NCBI GenBank assembly: GCA_036003365.1
Contig: DASYSL010000086.1
Span: 1-64,000, forward strand
Direction: 5' to 3'
From: DASYSL01 sp036003365
Lineage (GTDB): Bacteria > Eisenbacteria > RBG-16-71-46 > DASYSL01
DNA length: 64,000 nucleotides
Below are positions 35,667 to 43,921 of the stretch, one piece after another. Under the pieces are notes generated by a model that did no database searches, was not told the origin of the DNA, and was given only the letters and a program-made list of their open reading frames with translations. A program made the position numbers and the translations under genes. The stretch's first letter is position 1, and every line of letters starts with the position of its first letter.

Positions 35667-36369
35667 GTTGTCAGCCTCCAACGAGACGGCTCGAGTCCGC
35701 CTCTGAGAGTAGAGAGAACGACTCCCGGGAGGAGTATCCAGAAGAACAATCCGACGCGCCGGCTTCACCCGCCCGAGAACCTTGTCCGCTCGCAATCCAT
35801 CCGGCGACGACCCCGTTCCGGTGCGCGATGGCAGACATGGGTGAAGAGGATTTCGGTTTTCTCAAGGAACCGCCTCCGACTTCGCAATGCGTATGCATGC
35901 AATTGCGAGTGCGAGCGAGGTGTCGTTTCTGGTGGCGCATCCGGGAGAACGGAGAAATCGAGCATTCGCCGACATGGATGCACCGGTGTGGCATCTTTGG
36001 AGAATCCGGCCTCGCATCACCCCTTTCCGAATCCATGATGGTGGTCGACTCCGAACGAATCGACGCGATTACGAGTGCGCGAATCACGTCGAAACACGTC
36101 CGCGTCCTCTCGCGAGGACGGAAGCAAGCCTTAGGGATGAAGATGAAGCCAAGTCCTGCACTCACCCCGGCAGCGATCGGAATCCATTCGACTGTTCCCA
36201 ACTCCCATCGTCCGAAATGCGGCCCTTCGGGTCGGGCTGCTCGTCACGCCTCGGACAGGCGCGGGGGAATGCCACTGGGTGTAAAACAACACAACCGTAG
36301 GGTTTACATGATCATTGCGTCAAGCAGATTTTGCCTACAAACACCGTGCCAGCAGGTCGAAAGGGGAGT
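35667..36369. other. Long intergenic region, lower GC, no supported gene
   Basis: About 700 bases between the ATPase gene and the 1420-residue protein gene, both on the minus strand. Open frames exist on both strands but show no family similarity, no good start sites and unusual composition (many Cys, His, Ser). A 7-bp hairpin CGTCCTC/GAGGACG lies at 36103-36120, and TGTAAA/TTTACA arms are near 36280-36308. Most likely a promoter plus a long leader for the secreted protein. Confidence 0.6.
36294..36323 (-). promoter_or_regulatory. Weak promoter candidate upstream of the 1420-residue protein gene
   Basis: TTGACG (36323-36318), 18-base spacer, TACGGT (36299-36294) on the minus strand, in the most AT-rich part of the gap and overlapping the TGTAAA/TTTACA inverted repeat. 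It would give a leader of over 600 bases, so a nearer start is possible. Confidence 0.3.
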
Positions 36370-37680
36370 TCACTGAGCGGTCAGGTGGCCGTCCTCGATC
36401 GCGTAACGCCGTGTGCGCCAAGCATCCAGACGCGGATCCTGGCTGGCCACGAGGGCCGCGCCACCGGTCGAAGCGAAGCGTCTCAAGGTGGTTTCGAGAA
36501 CCGAAACTCCAGCTCGGTCGAGCCCCGTCGAGGGCTCGTCCAGAAGCCAGAGGCCGGCGTTCTGGGCCAGCAGTCCGGCCCACGCCGCGCGCCGCCGCTC
36601 GCCGTGACTGAGTGCTGTGGGCGGGCGCGCCCCATGCGCCGCCGGATCCAATCCCACTTCGGCGAGCGCCGCACGCACGTCGCGCTCACGCTCGTGCCCG
36701 GAGCGCTTCGATCCCATCGCGACGTCTTCACCGACGGTCGTCGAGACGAGTTGGTCCTCGGGTGACTGCAGGAGCACGCCGAGGCGCGCGCTGCCTGCGA
36801 GCTCGATCGCGCCCTGTTGCGGCTCGAGGACGCCCGCGAGAAGCAGAAGAAGCGTCGTCTTGCCGGCGCCGCTCGCGCCCGTGAGCAGGACGATCTCCCC
36901 CGCTCCGATCTCGAGATCGACGCCGCACACGAGCGGTGTCGCAGGCGCGTATCCGAACCCAAGTGAACGCGCGCGCAGGAGTGCGGGGCCAGGCGCGAAC
37001 GATTCCAGTCCCCCGGCATCGCGCTCGAGCGGGTCATCCGTTGCCGCGGCGAGCCGGCCGCGCTCGAGCCTGAGCCGGCGATCGGCGGCCGCCCATTCTT
37101 CCTCGAGCTGGGTGACGAAAACGGCACCGCGGCCGCGCTCCACCTCGCGCCGCACCAGTGCCCGCAAGCGCTCGCGCGCGCGCGCGTCGAGATAGACGCC
37201 GGGCTCGTCGAGGACCAGATAGCGCGGATCGCCGGCGAGGGCGGCGGCCAGTCCGAGCCGGCTCTTCTCGCCGCCCGAGAGGCTCTGCGGCGTGCGGCCG
37301 GCGAGGGCGGCGAGATCGAATTCCTCGACCATCCGGCGCACACGCTCGCGGATGGCCGCGCGCTCCCAACCCAGATTCTCGAGCGGGAAGGCGATCTCTT
37401 CTTCGAGGGTGGGCGCGACCAGCTGGCCTTCGGGCTCCTGGAACACCATGCCCACGGCGCGCCGCCCGGGCTCGTGCGGGGCGAGCGCCACGCCATCGGC
37501 GAGCACGCTGCCGGCGCGCGGCCCCAGCAAGCCGGCCAGCGCCAGGCAGAAGAGACTCTTGCCGCCCCCGTTGGCGCCGGTCAGCGCCACCCACTCGCCG
37601 GGGGCGAGCGCGAAGTCGAGATCGCGGAGCACGAGCGGACCGCCCGGCGGCCCCACGGCCAGACCGCGCGCTTCGAGCAT
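36370..37680 (-). CDS. Tandem ECF-type ABC ATPase (EcfA/CbiO-like, two domains fused)
   Basis: 436 residues holding two complete ATPase domains. First: Walker A GANGGGKS, Q-loop FQEPEGQLVAPTLEEEIAF, signature LSGGEKSR, Walker B YLVLDEPG. Second: GASGAGKTT, QSPEDQLVSTTVGEDVAMG, LSHGERRR, LWLLDEPS. The Q-loop with xQLVxxTVxEDV is typical of energy-coupling-factor importers for vitamins, cobalt or nickel. In the second signature Gly is replaced (LSHGE). No membrane T or substrate-binding S component lies in the window. The gene follows larC after 15 bases; the known Lactobacillus lar cluster includes an ECF-type nickel importer, so nickel uptake is an attractive inference. Confidence 0.9.
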   Translation of the reverse strand: MLEARGLAVGPPGGPLVLRDLDFALAPGEWVALTGANGGGKSLFCLALAGLLGPRAGSVLADGVALAPHEPGRRAVGMVFQEPEGQLVAPTLEEEIAFPLENLGWERAAIRERVRRMVEEFDLAALAGRTPQSLSGGEKSRLGLAAALAGDPRYLVLDEPGVYLDARARERLRALVRREVERGRGAVFVTQLEEEWAAADRRLRLERGRLAAATDDPLERDAGGLESFAPGPALLRARSLGFGYAPATPLVCGVDLEIGAGEIVLLTGASGAGKTTLLLLLAGVLEPQQGAIELAGSARLGVLLQSPEDQLVSTTVGEDVAMGSKRSGHERERDVRAALAEVGLDPAAHGARPPTALSHGERRRAAWAGLLAQNAGLWLLDEPSTGLDRAGVSVLETTLRRFASTGGAALVASQDPRLDAWRTRRYAIEDGHLTAQ

Positions 37681-37695
37681 GGCGGTTGGGGCTTT

Positions 37696-38877
37696 CTAGT
37701 GTCCGCCGTTCCAGGCGGCGAGGACGGATCGCGACAGCTCGAGCAGCGGAATGCCCGTCTTCTCGGCGAGGGCGGCGAGACTTTCGTACTCGGGCATGAG
37801 ACGGCGCGTGCCGTCGGGCAGCAGGGCTTCCTTGGCGGCCACGCGCCCGTGCGGCGTGTCGATCTCCACCGCGCGCCGCGCCAGCTCGATCCGCTCCTCG
37901 CGGCGCACGCGCACACCGAGCGTGGGCGACTCGCGGAAGAGCAGGCCGGCCAGCGCGTCCTCCTGCCCGGGATCGCACAGGCAGGTGACGAGGATGCCCG
38001 GCCGTCCCTTCTTCATCTGAATGGCCGTGAGGAAGGCGTCGCGCGCGCCGGCCGCGAGGAGCCCCGGCACCAAGGTGGCGATGACTTGCGGCGAGGCGTC
38101 GTCGAGCGCGGTCTCGAGCACCATGACCGTGCGGCGGCCGAGCCCCGGCTCCGCGCCTTCGGACGTGTCGCCGACGAAGAGCCGGAGCACGTTGGGCTGC
38201 TCGGCGAGATCGCGTCCGCCGGCGCCCACGCCCTGGGCCCGGACGCGAAACGCAGGCGCCCATCCCCAGCGGCGGACGAGCGTGGTGAGAAGCGCAGCCC
38301 CCGTGGGCGTCACCAATTCGGCCTGCACGTCGGGCATCTCCACCGGCACGCCGCGCAGAAGCTCGGCGGTGGCCGGCGCCGGCACCGGCAGCACGCCGTG
38401 CTCGGTCTGCACGCGGCCGCGCCCCAGCGGCAGCGCCGAGGCGTAAACCTCCTCGACACCGAGACTCTCGAGACCCCAGCAGGTGCCGACGAAATCGATC
38501 AGCGCGTCGACCGCGCCGACCTCGTGAAAGTGAATCTTGTCCACCGTCGTGCCGTGAACCTTGGCCTCGGCCTCGGCGAGCCGCTCGAAGGCGCTCATGG
38601 CCCGCGTCTTGGCTCGCTCGGGCACGTCGGCCGCCATCACGCGCTCGCGCACCTGGTGCAGGTGGCGCGTGGGCTGGGCTTGGCCCACGTCCACGCTCAC
38701 GCGCGCCGCCTCGATGGCGCCGCGGCGGGCCCGCCCCACGCTCACCGTCACGCCGCTCAAGCCGAGCTTCTGGGGCAAGGACTCGAGCTCCGCTTGGGCC
38801 CAACCGGCGTCGACCAAGGCACCCAAGAGCATGTCGCCGCTGGCGCCCGAGAAGCAGTCGAAGTAGGCGACGATCAC
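37696..38877 (-). CDS. larC: Nickel-pincer cofactor biosynthesis protein LarC
   Basis: 393 residues. LarC inserts nickel (a CTP-dependent cyclometallase) into the pyridinium dithiocarboxylate cofactor of lactate racemase-type enzymes. Motifs: VAYFDCFSGASGDMLLGALVDAG at the N-terminus, HFHEVGAVDALIDFVGTCWGLESLGV, GVLPVPAPATAELLRG, and ELVTPTGAALLTTL. The C-terminal part LETALDDASPQVIATLVPGLLAAGARDAFL matches LarC2, so the protein is the uninterrupted form with no programmed frameshift. GTG 38877 overlaps the larB stop as GTGA, with GGAG 9 bases upstream. The ATPase gene follows. Confidence 0.95.
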   Translation of the reverse strand: MIVAYFDCFSGASGDMLLGALVDAGWAQAELESLPQKLGLSGVTVSVGRARRGAIEAARVSVDVGQAQPTRHLHQVRERVMAADVPERAKTRAMSAFERLAEAEAKVHGTTVDKIHFHEVGAVDALIDFVGTCWGLESLGVEEVYASALPLGRGRVQTEHGVLPVPAPATAELLRGVPVEMPDVQAELVTPTGAALLTTLVRRWGWAPAFRVRAQGVGAGGRDLAEQPNVLRLFVGDTSEGAEPGLGRRTVMVLETALDDASPQVIATLVPGLLAAGARDAFLTAIQMKKGRPGILVTCLCDPGQEDALAGLLFRESPTLGVRVRREERIELARRAVEIDTPHGRVAAKEALLPDGTRRLMPEYESLAALAEKTGIPLLELSRSVLAAWNGGH

Positions 38878-39647
38878 GCGCCGTTTCTCCGCGCGCTGCG
38901 CCCGCGCCGCGCGGCGAGCGCGTTGACGCGATGGGCGGCGAAGGCGGCGCCGAATCCATTGTCGATGTTGACCACGGCGACGCCGGGCGCGCACGAGTTG
39001 AGCATGCCGAGCAAGGCGGCGAGCCCATGGAAGGAGGCGCCGTAGCCCACGCTCGTGGGCACGGCGAAGACCGGCCGCGCGGTGAGGCCGCCGACCACGC
39101 TGGGGAGCGCCCCTTCCATGCCCGCGACCACGATCACCGCGTTGGCGGCGCGCACGCTCGGGCTCTTGAGAAGGATGCGGTGCAACCCCGCCACGCCCAC
39201 GTCCACCAGGCGCTCGACGCGGCTGCCCAGCGCGCGCAGCGTCTCGACCGCCTCCTCGGCCACCGGAAGATCGGAGGTCCCGGCCGAGACCACGCATACG
39301 CGACCGAGCGCGGCCGGGGCCCGGCCCACGAAAACGGTGCGCGCGCGATCGTTCACGCGCGCCTCCGGAAAGACGCCGACGAGGGCGGCCCGCGTGTCCT
39401 CGCTCGCGCGCGTGATCAGGCAGCGGCCGGCGCGGCGCACGATGCGGCGCGCGATCTCGACCACCTGCGCGGGCGTCTTGCCCGCCGCGTACACGACCTC
39501 GGGCGCGCCGGTGCGGCGCTTGCGGTCGTGATCGAGGGTGGCGTACGGCAAAGCATCGCCGCCGCCATTCTGGAGAAGGCGCGCCAGCAGCTTCTCGAGC
39601 GGCTCGCCGCGGCGGGCGCCGCGGCCGGCGCCGCCGCGCGACTTCAC
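38874..39647 (-). CDS. larB: Nickel-pincer cofactor biosynthesis protein LarB (AIRC/PurE-like)
   Basis: 257 residues. LarB carboxylates and hydrolyses nicotinic acid adenine dinucleotide, the first step of the nickel-pincer cofactor. Features: TLDHDRKRRTGAPEVVYAAGKT, the family's start of the conserved part, then the PurE-like domain (VSAGTSDLPVAEEAVETLRALG, VVAGMEGALPSVVGGLTARPVFAVPTSVGYG, LLGMLNSCAPGVAVVNIDNGFGAAF). GTG 39647 overlaps the dus stop as GTGA. The first 20 residues are Gly/Arg-rich. The sulphur-inserting enzyme LarE and a LarA racemase are not in the window. Confidence 0.95.
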   Translation of the reverse strand: MKSRGGAGRGARRGEPLEKLLARLLQNGGGDALPYATLDHDRKRRTGAPEVVYAAGKTPAQVVEIARRIVRRAGRCLITRASEDTRAALVGVFPEARVNDRARTVFVGRAPAALGRVCVVSAGTSDLPVAEEAVETLRALGSRVERLVDVGVAGLHRILLKSPSVRAANAVIVVAGMEGALPSVVGGLTARPVFAVPTSVGYGASFHGLAALLGMLNSCAPGVAVVNIDNGFGAAFAAHRVNALAARRGRSARRNGA

Positions 39648-40699
39648 ACGCCGACCGGCTCGCTCCACGCTTCCTCCACGCGGTATCCCTCGCCGCTCTC
39701 GAGCCGGCCCAAGTAAGAGAGGAGAAGCTCTTCGATCTCGACCGCGGTGGTGGCGCGGTTGGCGCTCTCCTTCACGGTCGCGGCGCGCGGCAGACCCTTC
39801 AGGTACCAGGCCACGTGCTTGCGCATCTCGCGCACGGCCACCGACTCGCCCACCACCGTCGCCAGGAGTCCGAGCTGGCGCAGGCAGCCTTCCATGCGCT
39901 CGCGCGGCGTCGCCGGCGCCACGACGCGCCCGTGGTCGAGCAGGGCGCGAGTCTCGCGGAAGATCCACGGATTGCCGAAGGCGGCGCGTCCGATCATCAC
40001 CCCCGCCGCCCCGGTCTCGTTCAACAAACGCACGGCCTCGGAGGCCGAGGTCACGTCACCGTTGCCGACCACCGGAATCGACACCGCAGCCTGCGCGTCG
40101 CGAATCATGTCCCAGTTGGCCTTGCCCTCGAAGCCCTGCGAGCGCGTGCGCGCGTGCATGGCCACCAGCGCCACCCCCGCGGCCGCGAAGAGGCGCGTCA
40201 CCTCGACGCCGTTCTGTTGCGAATTGTCCCACCCGCAGCGCGTCTTGGCGGTGACCGGAAGCGTGCTCGCCCCGACCACGGCGCGCACCACGTCCTCGAG
40301 CAGAGGCAGATTGCAGAGCAGCGCGGCGCCAGCCTCCCGCGTCACGACTTTATGCACGGGGCAGCCGATGTTGAGATCGACGAAGTCGGGACGCACCTCT
40401 TCCGGCAGGTCGCACACGATGCGCGCCGCCTCGGCCATCACCGCCGGATCGGAGCCGAAGAGCTGCACGCCCATGGGCCGCTCGGCGGGATAGAAATGGA
40501 GATAGCGAAGCGTCTTCCGGTTGCCGCGCACGAGCCCGTCGGCGCTCACCAGCTCGGTGCACACCGAGGCCGCCCCCTGCTCGCGACAGAGCAGGCGGAA
40601 AGGCGCGTCGCTCACGCCCGCGAGCGGCGCGAGCATGACCGGCGAGGCGAGGGTGATGGGTCCCAGCTTCAGGGGACGAAGGTCGGCAATGGACGACAA
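39644..40699 (-). CDS. dusB: tRNA-dihydrouridine synthase (DusB-like)
   Basis: 351 residues. Reduces uridine to dihydrouridine in tRNA using FMN and NAD(P)H. Motifs: LASPVMLAPLAGVSDAPFR, the catalytic Cys in DLNIGCPVHKVV, TAKTRCGWDN, MHARTRSQGFEGKANWDMI, VVGNGDVTSASEAVRLL and GVMIGRAAFGNPWIF. The C-terminal helical RNA-binding part is REMRKHVAWYLKGLP. TTG 40699 is the only start near the homology boundary (SSIADLRPLKLGPI); GGAAA upstream is a weak ribosome-binding site. It follows the HAD gene by 34 bases and overlaps larB by 4. Confidence 0.93.
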   Translation of the reverse strand: MSSIADLRPLKLGPITLASPVMLAPLAGVSDAPFRLLCREQGAASVCTELVSADGLVRGNRKTLRYLHFYPAERPMGVQLFGSDPAVMAEAARIVCDLPEEVRPDFVDLNIGCPVHKVVTREAGAALLCNLPLLEDVVRAVVGASTLPVTAKTRCGWDNSQQNGVEVTRLFAAAGVALVAMHARTRSQGFEGKANWDMIRDAQAAVSIPVVGNGDVTSASEAVRLLNETGAAGVMIGRAAFGNPWIFRETRALLDHGRVVAPATPRERMEGCLRQLGLLATVVGESVAVREMRKHVAWYLKGLPRAATVKESANRATTAVEIEELLLSYLGRLESGEGYRVEEAWSEPVGV

Positions 40700-40733
40700 G
40701 GCGGTTTCCGATCGCGCGCGATGGACGATACCG

Positions 40734-41486
40734 TCATGAGGCGTCGCCGGCGCCTCGCGCGGCAGCGTCGACGCCGGAACTATAGCCGCTGGGCCCGAAG
40801 CCGGGCCAGCCCTCGGCGCGCGCCACGTCGGACAAGGTGGTGAACGCGCGCGCCCCGATCCCGTTCGCCAGGCACCACGGCAAGAGATCGTCCTTGGCGT
40901 ACACGACGTCGGCAGCACCGGCGCCGCAGCGATCGGAAAAGCCGTCGCCAACCAGGAGCACGCGGCGAAAACGTCCGCTCTGCTTGGCCTCGCGCACCCA
41001 GGCGCCCTTGCAGTGGCCACACGCCCCGCAGCCCGGGGCCGCATCCGCGCGCGCGCGCGCCACGCGGCCGTCGGCGAATCTCACTTCGGGTCCCGAGGAC
41101 CCATACTCGGGCAGCGGCCCGCGCTCGCCGAAGAGCATGCGGTTGGCGCGAAACGGCACCTCGAGCGAGGCTCGCGCCAGCAGGATCTCGATGTAGAAGG
41201 AGAGTCCGTCCGAAGCCACCGCGACCTCGTGTCCGGCGGCCCGCGCCGCCGCCACGAAGGGGCGCGCATCCGGGACCAGCGCGAAGTCGCGCACGAAGGC
41301 GTGCGCCGCCTCCTCCCCCAGTCCCGGCGCCAGCTCGCACTCGCGCGCCAGGCACTCGCGCGAGGTGATGCGTCCTTCCTTCCACTCGGCGATGAGGCGC
41401 GTCCAGCGCTCGGGATCCTGGCCGAAGCGGCGGAACAAACGGTTGCCGATGTCGGCGCCGGCCAGCGTTCCGTCGAAATCGACCAC
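40734..41486 (-). CDS. HAD-superfamily phosphatase (MtnX/phosphoserine-phosphatase-like)
   Basis: About 250 residues. HAD motif I VVDFDGTLAGADIGNRLF supplies both Asp nucleophiles. Motif II is ASDGLSFYIEILL (Ser) and motif IV is LVGDGFSDRCGA. A C-x2-C-x2-C cluster (GCGACGHCKG) sits before motif IV, as in MtnX-like enzymes that dephosphorylate 2-hydroxy-3-keto-5-methylthiopentenyl-1-phosphate. With no other methionine-salvage genes nearby, the substrate is open. Start: GTG 41486 lies exactly at motif I and may be slightly late; an in-frame CTG at 41522 would add THEDTAARDFV-type residues. No ribosome-binding site favours either. Confidence 0.8.
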   Translation of the reverse strand: MVDFDGTLAGADIGNRLFRRFGQDPERWTRLIAEWKEGRITSRECLARECELAPGLGEEAAHAFVRDFALVPDARPFVAAARAAGHEVAVASDGLSFYIEILLARASLEVPFRANRMLFGERGPLPEYGSSGPEVRFADGRVARARADAAPGCGACGHCKGAWVREAKQSGRFRRVLLVGDGFSDRCGAGAADVVYAKDDLLPWCLANGIGARAFTTLSDVARAEGWPGFGPSGYSSGVDAAARGAGDAS

Positions 41487-41536
41487 GACGAAGTCGCGCG
41501 CGGCCGTGTCTTCGTGTGTCAGAGGAGCGGGTCCGC

Positions 41537-43111
41537 TCAGTGGAGCATCGAGAGCTTGAGCAGCTCGCGCGGCGCGCGGGCGCGGCGCACCAGATCGATC
41601 GCCTTCTGCAGCATCACGTCCTGCTCGGACGCGACGCGGAAGGCGGCCTGATCGCCACCCAGGCGGCGCGCGATCTCGCGGTGCACGGCATTGTCGAGAT
41701 AGGCGCGCTGCGCCGCGAGTGAGTCGGGCGCCGTCTTGAACTTCTGCTGGCTGAGATAGGCCGTGAAGGTGGGCCACAAGGCTTGCGACGACGCCTGCTC
41801 GAGGGTGACGCCGGGGTGAGAAGCGACGTAGTGATTGGCGAACTGGAAGAGCAGCGCGCGACGCTCGATCTCGAGCGCCGGATTGGCGAGCGTGTCGGGA
41901 TGGATCAGGACGTCGGGCGTGATGCCGCCGCCGCCGTACACGACGCGCCCCGAATCGGTCTTGAACTTGGGCTTGTTGGCCTTCGACGTGGTGTCGGCCG
42001 GGGGTGCGGCGTCGTCATCTTCGTCCGCGGACTCCTCGCCGATCTTCGCGTTGTAGGCGTCTTTGTGAATCGAGCGGCCGCTCGGCGTGTAGTACTTGGC
42101 CGTGGTCAGCTTGAGCGCCGCCTTGGTGCCCGGCAGGTTGAGCAGGCTCTGCACCGAGCCCTTGCCGAACGTGGGCTCGCCCACCACCAGGGCGCGGTCG
42201 TGATCCTGCAGCGCGCCCGAGACGATCTCGGCCGCCGACGCGGTGAACTCGTCCACCAGGACGACGATGGGCTGCGTGAGGTTGGGACGCGTCTCCTCGG
42301 CGTAGAACGTCTGGTCGGAGTTGGGCGCGCGCCCGCGCGTCTGCACCACGACGGCGCCCTTGGGCAGGAAGCGCTCGGACACGTCCACCGCTTCCGACAG
42401 GAGCCCGCCGGGATTGCCGCGCAGATCGAGCACGATGCCCTTGGCGCCTTCCGACTGCAGCGTGTTGAGCGCGTCGGTCAGCTCGTCGCCGCTCGTCGCC
42501 GAGAAGCTCGAGAGGCGGATGTAGCCCACGCCGCCCGAGAACAGATTGGTGTAGGGAATGCTCTTCACGTGGATGATGCGGCGCGTCACGGTCACCGAGC
42601 GCGGGGCATCTTCGTCCACGCCTTGCACCTGGATCATCACCTTGGTGCCTTCTTCGCCGCGCAGCTTGGAAACCACCTCGTCGATCGCCAGACCGCGCGT
42701 CGACTTGTTCTCGATCTCCACGATGCGGTCGCCGGGCAGGATGCCGAGCGAGGCGGCGGGCGTGCCCTCGAGCACCGAGATCACCGTCGGCCAGTTGTCA
42801 CGCACGCTGACCACGATGCCGAGGCCGCCGAACTGACCCTGCGTCTGCACGGTCAGCTCTTCGTTGGACTTGGCATCGAGGTAGTTCGAGAAGGGATCGA
42901 GCCGCTTCATCATGCCGTTGATGGCGCCGGTGACGAGCTTCTGCGGATCGACCGGATCGACGTAGTAGGACTCGACCTTGGACAGCGCGTCGACGAAGAG
43001 ATCGAGCTTTTCGTAGCGGTCGCGAGCCTGCGCGCGGCTCCAGCCGAACATCCAGCCGGCGACGAACAAGACGACGAGAAGGGCTCCCAATCCCAGGCGG
43101 CGACGGATCAT
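41537..43111 (-). CDS. S41-family C-terminal processing peptidase (CtpA/Prc-like)
   Basis: 524 residues. An N-terminal membrane anchor (GLGALLVVLFVAGWMFGWS) puts the enzyme in the periplasm. The PDZ domain spans about 85-170 (GQFGGLGIVVSVRD, PAASLGILPGDRIVEI). The S41 domain holds the catalytic Ser in DEFTASAAEIVSGALQ and the Lys in GEPTFGKGSVQ, the Ser-Lys dyad of tail-specific proteases. RLDPFSNYL is the typical N-terminal element. An acidic linker EESADEDDDAAPPADTT follows the catalytic domain, and a C-terminal helical extension of about 130 residues ends the protein. It cleaves C-termini of exported proteins. 139 bases separate it from tmk, so it may have its own promoter. Confidence 0.95.
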   Translation of the reverse strand: MIRRRLGLGALLVVLFVAGWMFGWSRAQARDRYEKLDLFVDALSKVESYYVDPVDPQKLVTGAINGMMKRLDPFSNYLDAKSNEELTVQTQGQFGGLGIVVSVRDNWPTVISVLEGTPAASLGILPGDRIVEIENKSTRGLAIDEVVSKLRGEEGTKVMIQVQGVDEDAPRSVTVTRRIIHVKSIPYTNLFSGGVGYIRLSSFSATSGDELTDALNTLQSEGAKGIVLDLRGNPGGLLSEAVDVSERFLPKGAVVVQTRGRAPNSDQTFYAEETRPNLTQPIVVLVDEFTASAAEIVSGALQDHDRALVVGEPTFGKGSVQSLLNLPGTKAALKLTTAKYYTPSGRSIHKDAYNAKIGEESADEDDDAAPPADTTSKANKPKFKTDSGRVVYGGGGITPDVLIHPDTLANPALEIERRALLFQFANHYVASHPGVTLEQASSQALWPTFTAYLSQQKFKTAPDSLAAQRAYLDNAVHREIARRLGGDQAAFRVASEQDVMLQKAIDLVRRARAPRELLKLSMLH

Positions 43112-43250
43112 GAGGCCGGTTTCCCAATCCTTTCGAGTATGGGCCTAAGGGCCGGCCGCGCCTGGTGCGCGCACACCAACCTTGAAGGGAAGCCTAGCAT
43201 AGAGATCGGCCGGGAATGCCACGGGCTTATGGCCCAAGTCCGGCTTTCAG

Positions 43251-43910
43251 TCAGGTTTTCGGAAATCCAGTCCCCGCCGCGGTTTGGCGCGAGGCGCGGC
43301 GCAGGATCTCGGCCTCGATCGTGTCGGCGAGCTCGGCCGAGGGCGATTCCGCGGCCAAGACGAGCCAGCGCCCGGGCTCGGCCTTGGCCAGCTCGAGGTA
43401 GGTGTTGCGCACCCGCTCGAAGAAGGCCACCGGCTCCGACTCGAAGCGATCGAGAGCGGCACGGGCCCGCAGCCGCTCGAGCGCGTGCGCCGGCGCGAGA
43501 TCGAGCAGCACCGTGAGATCGGGCGCGAGGGCGCCGGTGGCGAGCCGGTTCAGCGCGGCGATCTGCGCGCGCTCGACGCCCGATCCTCCGCCCTGATAGG
43601 CGAGCGAAGCGTCGGCGTGGCGGTCGCAGAGCACGACGCGCCCGGCGGCGAGCGCCGGACGAATGACTTGGCGCACGTGCTCGGCGCGGTCGGCGACCAT
43701 GAGCAGGGTCTCGACCAGGGGATCGGATCCGCGTTCACGGCGCGCCAGCAAGAGAGCCCGGAGCGACTCCCCCAGGGGGGTGCCGCCGGGCTCACGTGTG
43801 ACCGCGACCTCGAGACCGCGCGCCCGCAAGCGCTCGGCCGCGAGCGCGACTTGCGTCGACTTGCCCGTGCCCTCGATGCCCTCGAAGGTGACGAAGAGAC
43901 CGCGCGGCAC
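43251..43910 (-). CDS. tmk: Thymidylate kinase
   Basis: 219 residues, normal for TMPK, which phosphorylates dTMP to dTDP. P-loop FEGIEGTGKSTQ, the DR(H/Y) motif as LCDRHADASLAYQGGG (usual form DRYxxSxxAYQG; here His replaces Tyr), TREPGGTPLGESLRALLL and VLLDLAPAHALERLRAR. Start GTG 43910, 11 bases after the ino1 stop, so probably part of the same transcript. Ordinary housekeeping gene. Confidence 0.96.
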   Translation of the reverse strand: MPRGLFVTFEGIEGTGKSTQVALAAERLRARGLEVAVTREPGGTPLGESLRALLLARRERGSDPLVETLLMVADRAEHVRQVIRPALAAGRVVLCDRHADASLAYQGGGSGVERAQIAALNRLATGALAPDLTVLLDLAPAHALERLRARAALDRFESEPVAFFERVRNTYLELAKAEPGRWLVLAAESPSAELADTIEAEILRRASRQTAAGTGFPKT

Positions 43911-43921
43911 GGAGCGCGTCT

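Noticed and set aside
35671..36201. Possible 176-residue gene on the minus strand, and a 274-residue frame on the plus strand at 35552-36376
   Set aside because: No ribosome-binding site, no recognisable domain, odd Cys/Ser/His-rich composition, and partial overlap with the leader of a real gene.
37696..38877. Programmed frameshift in larC as in Lactobacillus
   Set aside because: The LarC1 and LarC2 parts are in one uninterrupted frame here.
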